IMG/VR virus record: IMGVR_UViG_3300034198_003000
Span: 1 to 36,147 of that record
Strand: one strand, 5' to 3'
DNA length: 36,147 nt
Source of the DNA: a virus
Shown here: one piece after another, positions 30,084 through 36,147 of the stretch
Position numbering within the stretch: position 1 is the first letter of the stretch
Layout of the letters: every line of letters starts with the position of its first letter
Translations under genes and position numbers: made by a program
The notes under the pieces: model-generated
The model's database searches: none
Seen by the model: only the letters and a program-made list of their open reading frames with translations
What the model was told of the DNA's origin: nothing

Positions 30084-30628
30084 GATGCTATCTGAGCTAG
30101 TCTAAGTTCTTCCGCATGAGCTGCCTCCTGCTCGGCAACGATGCGCTGCCACATCTCTTCAAACTTGCCCCACAATGCGCCCAATTCCGGCGGCGCTCGG
30201 AACACCATTGTTTCGCGTATCTCTGTCAACATTGCATCAAGCCTGGACGTTATTAGTATTCGCTTCAATGCTCTGCGACCAATACTTTCCTCGCCCTTAT
30301 AAACCTGTTTCGATTCCAGCTGTTCTTTCAAAAACAATTTACTGATTGCATCATAAGAATCCATCAATACGCCGAGCTGGTTGCCAATGTCCGTAAACAC
30401 GTCGTTTGGATCTGACTTCGCAATTTCTTGCACGCGCTGTACTTCAGCGTTGTATTGCATTTTTTGCGCAGGACTTGGATCAACTATCTTGTTGTACTGC
30501 TCCTTCAGATCTTTCAATACATCGCTTACGTCGCCGGCTGCGCCCTTTATGTCTTTGTAAAGTTTACATCCGGCTTTGACCGCGGCGACCGCAGCATTTG
30601 CCGCAGCCAGTAGGGTTAGCGGATCCAC
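29939..30628 (-). CDS. Helical protein with C-terminal membrane anchor (229 aa)
   Basis: The N-terminal region is Ala-rich and hydrophobic (PLTLLAAANAAVAAVKAGCKLY). The middle is helical and charged (about residues 30-180). A membrane segment lies near the C-terminus (VAWVSAVVFVVLWAVGLMWL, about 196-216), followed by a short tail. It resembles proteins found between tail-fibre and lysis genes of several podoviruses, whose role is not known to me. A virion or lysis-regulating part is plausible. The last 145 bases are shared with the next gene in another frame, including the bases that encode its anchor. Confidence 0.75.
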   Translation of the reverse strand: MDPLTLLAAANAAVAAVKAGCKLYKDIKGAAGDVSDVLKDLKEQYNKIVDPSPAQKMQYNAEVQRVQEIAKSDPNDVFTDIGNQLGVLMDSYDAISKLFLKEQLESKQVYKGEESIGRRALKRILITSRLDAMLTEIRETMVFRAPPELGALWGKFEEMWQRIVAEQEAAHAEELRLAQIASWRRRKRIAEIKSKVAWVSAVVFVVLWAVGLMWLTMRSAMMRTSLGHF

Positions 30629-30629
30629 C

Positions 30630-30851
30630 TCACTTGTCTTGCTTTGACTCTAATCGATCAAAAATCTTGCCGAGCATTTCTTTAACTTCACGCATGTCGT
30701 CGCGGTAATCTTCTCGGCTGACATAAGTGTGCGGCATTGAACGAACATCAACATCTAATCTATCGATAGATTTGTGGATATTGTTCAAAACCCAGCCGCC
30801 GAAAAACCCGGCGATCGCTACCGCAATGTTAAAAAGTATTTGTGTGTCCAT
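30630..30851 (-). CDS. Small N-terminal-anchored membrane protein (73 aa)
   Basis: Membrane segment at about residues 5-22 (ILFNIAVAIAGFFGGWVL) followed by a polar helical domain with SMPHTYVSREDYRDDMREVKEML. This pattern of short anchor and acidic coiled tail (YVSREDYR) is common in phage genomes near lysis genes and is sometimes annotated as a holin or as an unknown membrane protein. It lies one base before the 229-residue gene. I cannot decide whether it is a holin, since the other membrane proteins nearby compete for that role. Confidence 0.75.
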   Translation of the reverse strand: MDTQILFNIAVAIAGFFGGWVLNNIHKSIDRLDVDVRSMPHTYVSREDYRDDMREVKEMLGKIFDRLESKQDK

Positions 30852-30866
30852 ACAAGTTACAGCCTT

Positions 30867-31133
30867 TTATTTGGTAATGTTTACGATCCTTGTGTCATCT
30901 TCTAAAGCGACAAATTCATGCGACTGATTAGACGGAAAATCAATCACGGCCCCGGCGCTATACTCTGCGCTCCATTCATTACCATGCGCTTGCACGCGGC
31001 CACGCGCAACAATAGTTATATGCGCATTGCCTTCGGTGTGCGTGTGCATCGGCAGCACGTCACCTGCCTGCTCAAACGTATAAATCATGCCGGACAATTT
31101 GCCGGCATTGATCGGTGTATCAAGCAATGACAT
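30867..31133 (-). CDS. Cupin-fold protein (88 aa)
   Basis: Beta-barrel cupin of minimal size. Metal-binding-type residues are in LPMHTHTEGNAHITIVARG, with three histidines near residues 29-39, and the second motif GAVIDFPSNQSHEFVAL carries another histidine. I chose the ATG for MSLLDTPINAG because it has GGTGG nearby and fits the domain start; a longer form would start 15 bases upstream. Its frame begins inside the end of the preceding gene. Small cupins follow tail-fibre genes in several phages. Ligand and function are unknown. Confidence 0.8.
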   Translation of the reverse strand: MSLLDTPINAGKLSGMIYTFEQAGDVLPMHTHTEGNAHITIVARGRVQAHGNEWSAEYSAGAVIDFPSNQSHEFVALEDDTRIVNITK

Positions 31134-31350
31134 TAGGGGCGCCACCAATAGGCTGAACCGTCTCTACTGGAATTTCTTTCAATGTGCTGTCACTTGGATC
31201 AAACCAATATTGATCAGCAACAACCTGGTTATCGCAATCAATCCAAAAAAGCGGATCCGCAACAGGGAAAATGCTTTCGACTTCCTCAACCTGGGCTACT
31301 CTGTAACCGGCCTGCGCCGGTTCAATTGGAGAAATAAGAGCCTTTTTCAT
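31120..31350 (-). CDS. Small tail-fibre-adjacent protein (76 aa)
   Basis: Begins MKKALISPIEPAQAGYRVAQ and contains PLFWIDCDNQVVADQYWFDP, a motif I know from small proteins that follow podovirus tail-fibre genes. The ATG at 31350 has GGAG nine bases upstream; an ATG at 31365 and a TTG at 31368 are in frame but without a ribosome site. Many aromatic and acidic residues and no membrane segment suggest a soluble protein, possibly a fibre chaperone or accessory subunit. Confidence 0.7.
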   Translation of the reverse strand: MKKALISPIEPAQAGYRVAQVEEVESIFPVADPLFWIDCDNQVVADQYWFDPSDSTLKEIPVETVQPIGGAPNVIA

Positions 31351-31364
31351 AATTGCATGCTCCA

Positions 31365-33998
31365 TCAATATTCAAGAATGACAGCACCTGCTGCGCCAAC
31401 AAAACCAGCAGTTCCTCCACTTATTTGACCGCCAGCACCACCACCGTACAGTCTGCCTGCGGTATTTATAAGGGCACTACCGGCAAACGTGGTGCCGCCT
31501 CCATTTGCACCACCAGTAGCACCTATTCCGGCATCGCCACTAATATTTAAAATTCCACCAGAACCAGCGCCACCAGCTGAACCAACACCAGTCCCCCCAG
31601 CAGTACCAGCGCCACCTGTTGCGCTAATTGTCGTAATTACTTGAGTGCCGGAAGCAATAGATGACGTACCACCTGATCCACCAGCGCCAGGAGTGGCAGC
31701 ACCTGCTGTGCCGCCGACGCCAATAGTTACCGATAGCGTGTTTCCAGGAGTTAATCCACTAAGTAGCGCAATCGCTGTGCCTCCACCGCCAGCGCCACCA
31801 CTATTTACACAGCCGCCACCACCAGATCCACCACCACCACCAACAACATAAACTTTGGCTGACGTGACGCCGGCCGGAATAGTCCAGGTCGCCACGTTCG
31901 TACTCGCGGCAATAGTTGCAATTGTGTATGCCGGGCTAATCGTTCCAGCGGTGGTGGTCGACATTGCCGTGACTGTGTATGTCAGCGCGTTGCCGGTGAT
32001 GGAGCTGGTTGCGGAATCTAGGGCAGACGACAGAGTATATGTTCCAGCGCCACCGATGCCCGTGCCAAGCGCAGCAATTGTTCTTGTTGGAGGAACGGAG
32101 CTTAGAGTTGTAGCAGCAGACGCAACGGTCGAGAATGTCCGGTTTGTTGTGTATGTTCCAACGCCACCCTGGCCGGTGCCTAGCGCGCTGATTGTGGCTG
32201 TACCTGTGGCTGTTCTGCCGCCTGCTGAAGCCAGCGTTTGGCTAGTCGTCATGTTGTAAGTACCTGCGCCGCCCGTACCTGTACCAAAGCTGGCAATCGT
32301 ACCTGTGTGGCCAGTAACACTCATGCCCACACACAAGCCGCCAGCTGTGATGCCGGTAACTGTCATTACGGTAGTGGCTTGTGACGAAGTAATACCGCTA
32401 GCCGTAAGGTTGACAACAGAGCCGACATCTATTGCGCCGGCGCTGGCGATAACGATTGTCAGCGTCGTGCCTGAGTTTGTATAGGTGCCGGAAAAGCCTG
32501 GGAAGGTAACAGTCTGACCGACGCCAAATGCACCAGCTGACACGGCCGAGGCCGTCATCGTCGTGCCGCTTGACGTTGCCGTGCCTGCGCCGGTAGCGGT
32601 AAAGGTATGTCCAGCAGATAAGCCAGCTACGCTAGCCGTAAGAGCGCCAGCAGTTGCTGATACGTTGCCGCTAAACGCAGTCCAGACGTTGCGCGGAATG
32701 CCAAAGCCCGTGGAAATAACCGATGTGCCGGTTGCCCTGTTATAGCTAAAGCAGCGCCAGTTACCAGATCCAAGCGACACCAATTCGGCCACGTCACCAG
32801 CAGCTGTTGTGATGTTTGCGTTTCCAGGCAAGATTAGCGACGTGCCGTTGTGCGTCAATGTCAGCGCGCCCTGGAATAGCAGCCGACGTATCGCGCCGGC
32901 AGCTATCGTGCCGAATGACGTGATCGTCGTGGTGCCGGAAATATTGATTGTGTTTGACGCAGCTGCGCCAATGTCGACGGTAGAGGCAGAAGCCAGCGTT
33001 ACTGTTGTAGCTTCGTTAAATGCGCCGGTCATTGTGTCGCCGGCTTTGTTTACTGGTGTGTAGCCAATGTTAGAAACAGCTGCACCAGCCGCAAGTTTTG
33101 GCGCAGTCACCGAGCCGTCGGATGGAACGCTTAGTGCCTGGGTTGTCAGCCAGCGGACCAGGATATTATTGGTAGCAGCAGCTGGCGCAGTTACAAATGT
33201 CAGCGTTGTGCCACCGGTCCAGTCATAGTCTAGGACCGGATCTAACCGCAGGCCAGCCACAAACACTTCGATTGATTGCAGCGAACCAGGCGCGCTAGAT
33301 AAAGTAAATGCTGTCTGAGATCCGTTGCCAGAAAACACCTGGTACGGGAAGCTGGTGCCTGATGTTATATCGCCCCAGGCCGAGCCATTGTAAACACGGA
33401 CCGAACTGCTGACCGTATTGAAATATAAGTCGCCTGCTTGCAGCGCCGTGCCATCATTCCTGGTTGCTGGATCCGAGCTTTTTGCGCCGAGATAAATTTC
33501 TTCTGGCAGCGTGCCGTCGACTGTCGGCGCACCGGTAGCATCAAACGCCAGGTATTTGCTGGCGCGCGTTGCCGAGTTAGGCAGCTCACCAGAAATCGAC
33601 GTGCTATCTGTAACCGGGTAGTAAAGCGATCGCGCATTGCCGTCGGCCTGCTGCTGCGCAATCATCGTCAATTTGTCGAGCGCGCGTTCATGGCTTTCGG
33701 CAGGGAACGGATCGTTAGGCTGATAATCAACATCCTGCGATAGCGGCACGTTCCTGGTAATAACTAAGGTGGTGCCTGCCGCTGGAGCAGTTGTTGTCGT
33801 GATGCTTCCACCAGCCTGGTTGCCGGCACCAGTTACCGTATAATTGGTGTTTAGCGTCAACACGGTTTCAGCGCCCGTGCTGCTGCGACTAATCACTTTT
33901 AGGTGATCATTCGCCAAAAAGTAGAAATTAACTGCAAACGTAGTTGTCGAGCCGTTGCCCGAATAACTGACGCGTCCGGTTGATGAACTAACTGTCAA
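31365..33998 (-). CDS. Tail fibre protein with T7-like N-terminus and glycine-rich C-terminus (877 aa)
   Basis: Receptor-binding fibre. The first about 160 residues match the T7 tail-fibre attachment domain (GRVSYSGNGSTTTFAVNFYF, QPNDPFPAESHERALDKLTM). A region with KAGDTMTGAF and the QGALTLTHNG segment follows. At about 555-665 three similar units of the form [IV]-A-x-[LF]-GTG-x-GG-x-GTY occur. The last about 165 residues are glycine-rich with GGGGGSGGGG and end GAAGAVILEY, like fibre tips with polyglycine loops. The start is TTG at 33998: TAGGAGG lies six bases upstream and includes the stop of the previous gene. A start upstream would overlap that gene by 56 bp. Confidence 0.92.
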   Translation of the reverse strand: MTVSSSTGRVSYSGNGSTTTFAVNFYFLANDHLKVISRSSTGAETVLTLNTNYTVTGAGNQAGGSITTTTAPAAGTTLVITRNVPLSQDVDYQPNDPFPAESHERALDKLTMIAQQQADGNARSLYYPVTDSTSISGELPNSATRASKYLAFDATGAPTVDGTLPEEIYLGAKSSDPATRNDGTALQAGDLYFNTVSSSVRVYNGSAWGDITSGTSFPYQVFSGNGSQTAFTLSSAPGSLQSIEVFVAGLRLDPVLDYDWTGGTTLTFVTAPAAATNNILVRWLTTQALSVPSDGSVTAPKLAAGAAVSNIGYTPVNKAGDTMTGAFNEATTVTLASASTVDIGAAASNTINISGTTTITSFGTIAAGAIRRLLFQGALTLTHNGTSLILPGNANITTAAGDVAELVSLGSGNWRCFSYNRATGTSVISTGFGIPRNVWTAFSGNVSATAGALTASVAGLSAGHTFTATGAGTATSSGTTMTASAVSAGAFGVGQTVTFPGFSGTYTNSGTTLTIVIASAGAIDVGSVVNLTASGITSSQATTVMTVTGITAGGLCVGMSVTGHTGTIASFGTGTGGAGTYNMTTSQTLASAGGRTATGTATISALGTGQGGVGTYTTNRTFSTVASAATTLSSVPPTRTIAALGTGIGGAGTYTLSSALDSATSSITGNALTYTVTAMSTTTAGTISPAYTIATIAASTNVATWTIPAGVTSAKVYVVGGGGGSGGGGCVNSGGAGGGGTAIALLSGLTPGNTLSVTIGVGGTAGAATPGAGGSGGTSSIASGTQVITTISATGGAGTAGGTGVGSAGGAGSGGILNISGDAGIGATGGANGGGTTFAGSALINTAGRLYGGGAGGQISGGTAGFVGAAGAVILEY

Positions 33999-34008
33999 GA
34001 TAGGCCTC

Positions 34009-36147
34009 CTATCGCACCACTTCGGACGGACGGACAAGGAATGTCTGACCGTTTTCTTGCTCAACGCGTCGCTCCATTCGGCGTAAATAGCCCGGATTTA
34101 GAGCTTCCTGCATGCGGTAGAGCACCAAATAATCGAGTGCAATTCTAGTATAAAAAAGGTTCAAAAACGGGGTGTGGTTAATTATTGTGCGGACACTTTC
34201 CGCAGCAACGTCGTCACCTCTGATGGCCTTGTGATACAGGTCTACAAATTCGCCTGCGGCAGCCGGCACCGGGCCGACCAGGATGTCGGTAAACTTACCG
34301 CCAAAACGATTGACCTGGCCAAACAGCAGGTCGCCATAAATGCCCATGCCACCGCCCTGGAGCGCGGCCGCCGTCCATGTTTCTGGCTTCATCGGATCTC
34401 GAGGTGCTTTGCCCTTCATCATGTCTTTCATCGACATGGACGCGTACCCAGCGATTGTGGACCATACAATGATATTGACTAGCCCTTGCATCTCGCCATT
34501 GCCGTTGGCAAGCGCTTTGAAAATTCCAGAGAAACCAGCGTCACCTTCATAGCCACGGCCGTAGAGCTCACGCCCCATAACCTTCTGCATGTAGGCTCCC
34601 GTGAAGCTCTTAAACTGCACCAAAAAGCGCATCATCTCGCCCGTGACCGTACCGGCCTGGGTTCCCTGTAGCAGGATGGCGCGGGTCTTGGCGTCGGGTT
34701 CCAATGCGGCAAAGGTCGTGCGGTCGGTGAAATAAGTTCTGAGCTTGTCGGCAATCTCACGATCAGCCACCGTGTCTGGCGTGATGTAATTTCGGCCATC
34801 GACCAGCCTTTGGCTTGAGGCGCGGATCACATCCCAATCGAGCTCGCCAATGTTGTAAAGCGACAGCACGCGCTGATATTCGGGTGCCAATGCGCTCCAT
34901 GTTCTGTCGGCATTAAGCGCCATATGGTGGCTCATACCCATCGCAGCCGAAGCCTTCATATGCTCGGTCCACCATTGCGACAGGTTCATTTTCATAAAGA
35001 GCTGCAGCGCTTTTGAGGTCGAGCCGGGATCTTGCAGGCTTTCAGCATGACCCAGGCCTGACAGCATGCTCTCGAGCGCCACGTCGAGCGATGCCAGCAA
35101 CTGCTGACGTTCCTCGTTTTTCAGGTTGCGCCCCAGGCCCGTTACCGCTTCGTTCATGCCGGTGAAAAAACCGCGTCCTTGGTATCGCATCTCTGATGCG
35201 AAAACTGCAATATCGTTCAGCTGCGACATAATCATGCCGCCGAGCTTGGCCATCGTTTCCCAGCCGCGAATCATCGCCGATCGCTTGGCCAGCATAGCGT
35301 TGCCAGGCACGCTCATTGAGCCATCGACAGCCTTGCGGTAATTGTCGAGCATGGCCTTGGCGTCGTTCATTCTCTGCAGGTTATCAACGTCGCCGGCGGC
35401 GTTGGCGGCCTGCTTTAGATCGTTGGTAATGGTGTCAAGCATTGCCTCCGGATTGGTGCCAAGACCTCGCAACAGACCGACCTGATCGCCTTTCCTGACC
35501 AAACCACCAATTACTGCTTCGCGCAGATTGCTGGAACCGAACTGCTGGTTGTAGTCGTACCAGGCGTCGGCGTCTTTAAAGTAAATTTCGCGGCTGGCTG
35601 ATATTTTCTTTGCCAGGTTTGATGGTCCTTTAAAGCCGGCCATCTCGTCGTCGGGGATCGGCTTTAAATGCATGCCGGCAGCCAAATCGGTGTAGAGCTT
35701 GTTTAGCATTGGGATGACGTTCTCGCCGCCATTCTCAGCCGCCATACGGTTAAGGTCAAAATGGCGCTGGGCCACTTCGAGCCAAGCCTCACGGCCGGCC
35801 GACTTAATTTTTGCTGCGTCGTGCGACTGCTTGACGATATAGCCTTTAGCCTCGCGTATCCAGGCACCAGCGTCGTTGGCATCGGTGCGGGTGATTTCTT
35901 GATATTTGTGAATCACCTTGGCGATGTCGACGGCCTCCTTGGGAATTTTGGCCAGCGCGGCTTCTTCGCCATCTTTTCCCATTGCCCACAACGCACGCGA
36001 AACTTCGCGGTCAAGGGTGCCGGTGGTAAACAAATTGAGGTGGCCGGTAGCCTGTAGATCCGCAGCAAAGCCTGCCTGGTACTTGTCGCGCAACGCCTTT
36101 TGCATTTGCGCTACGCCGTTACGCGCGCCTTCCTTGGCACGGTTCAC
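34009..36147 (-). CDS. Large internal virion (ejection) protein, C-terminal part (816 aa when joined with 1-399)
   Basis: This is the C-terminal 683 residues of the 816-residue protein; bases 36061-36147 duplicate 1-87. A helix-rich middle is followed by a C-terminal region of a form I know from podovirus ejection proteins: MRFLVQFKSFTGAYMQKVMG, then AALQGGGMGIYGDLLFGQVNRFGG, NHTPFLNLFYTRIALDYLV and NPGYLRRMERRV close to the end. A hydrophobic stretch at IIVWSTIAGYASMSM (near joined residue 676) might insert in the membrane. No enzyme motif is visible. The stop codon is the first part of the tail fibre's TAGGAGG ribosome site. It is probably co-ejected with the transglycosylase and the 1752-residue protein. 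Confidence 0.9.
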   Translation of the reverse strand: MNRAKEGARNGVAQMQKALRDKYQAGFAADLQATGHLNLFTTGTLDREVSRALWAMGKDGEEAALAKIPKEAVDIAKVIHKYQEITRTDANDAGAWIREAKGYIVKQSHDAAKIKSAGREAWLEVAQRHFDLNRMAAENGGENVIPMLNKLYTDLAAGMHLKPIPDDEMAGFKGPSNLAKKISASREIYFKDADAWYDYNQQFGSSNLREAVIGGLVRKGDQVGLLRGLGTNPEAMLDTITNDLKQAANAAGDVDNLQRMNDAKAMLDNYRKAVDGSMSVPGNAMLAKRSAMIRGWETMAKLGGMIMSQLNDIAVFASEMRYQGRGFFTGMNEAVTGLGRNLKNEERQQLLASLDVALESMLSGLGHAESLQDPGSTSKALQLFMKMNLSQWWTEHMKASAAMGMSHHMALNADRTWSALAPEYQRVLSLYNIGELDWDVIRASSQRLVDGRNYITPDTVADREIADKLRTYFTDRTTFAALEPDAKTRAILLQGTQAGTVTGEMMRFLVQFKSFTGAYMQKVMGRELYGRGYEGDAGFSGIFKALANGNGEMQGLVNIIVWSTIAGYASMSMKDMMKGKAPRDPMKPETWTAAALQGGGMGIYGDLLFGQVNRFGGKFTDILVGPVPAAAGEFVDLYHKAIRGDDVAAESVRTIINHTPFLNLFYTRIALDYLVLYRMQEALNPGYLRRMERRVEQENGQTFLVRPSEVVR
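36061..36147. repeat. Right copy of 87-bp terminal direct repeat (contig overlap)
   Basis: Identical to bases 1-87. Removing one copy gives a circle of 36,060 bp in which the 816-residue gene is intact. Confidence 0.97.

Noticed and set aside
31645-33063. Ala/Val/Pro-rich plus-strand frames opposite the tail fibre
   Set aside because: They mirror the Gly/Thr/Ala codons of the fibre repeats and have no start signals.
31365-33998. Diversity-generating retroelement acting on the tail fibre, as in BPP-1
   Set aside because: No reverse transcriptase gene, accessory Avd-like gene or template/variable repeat pair is visible in the complete genome.

Overview
The window is the essentially complete genome of a tailed, podovirus-type bacteriophage of a Gram-negative host. 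The last 87 bases (36061-36147) repeat the first 87 exactly. Joining the ends restores one continuous 816-residue reading frame that the window boundaries cut in two, so the contig is a closed circle of about 36,060 bp opened inside a virion-protein gene. The Gram-negative host is inferred from an Rz/Rz1 spanin pair, a second lipoprotein and a GH19-type endolysin. No host gene, tRNA, rRNA, CRISPR array, insertion sequence, integrase, DNA polymerase or phage RNA polymerase is visible. The phage probably depends on host transcription and replication enzymes and may be strictly lytic.

Layout: transcription diverges near 24.4 kb and converges near 27.8 kb. A short rightward operon (24.57-27.80 kb) follows a good sigma70-like promoter. 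It holds a YqaJ-type exonuclease, a RecT annealing protein, small membrane or secreted proteins and two small DNA-binding proteins. Everything else is on the minus strand and can be read as one leftward unit of roughly 32.6 kb that crosses the artificial ends. In order of transcription it contains: a Cro/YdaS-like regulator, RusA resolvase, SSB, an O-like replication protein (with a candidate origin in its gene) and a DnaC-like loader; a cluster of small genes with the small and large terminase; two tandem paralogous small proteins, portal, a DUF3310 protein, a Bbp19-like protein, scaffold, major capsid and a decoration-like protein; a terminator; neck and tail genes (T7 gp11-like and gp12-like); an ejection module (GNAT/gp13-like, gp14-like, a 1046-residue transglycosylase, a 1752-residue polyvalent protein and the 816-residue protein); the tail fibre and two small followers; and a lysis module ending in Rz/Rz1 and a strong terminator.

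The virion plan resembles T7 in capsid, tail tube and ejection proteins, but the replication genes are lambda/P22-like. This is the general style of the BPP-1-type podoviruses, a resemblance recalled from family knowledge and not tested. Genes are tightly packed, with many ATGA or TAATG overlaps. At least one gene is embedded in another frame (Rz1 inside Rz), and a second embedded frame with an ideal ribosome site lies in the 3' end of the 1752-residue gene. No intergenic stretch exceeds about 150 bases.
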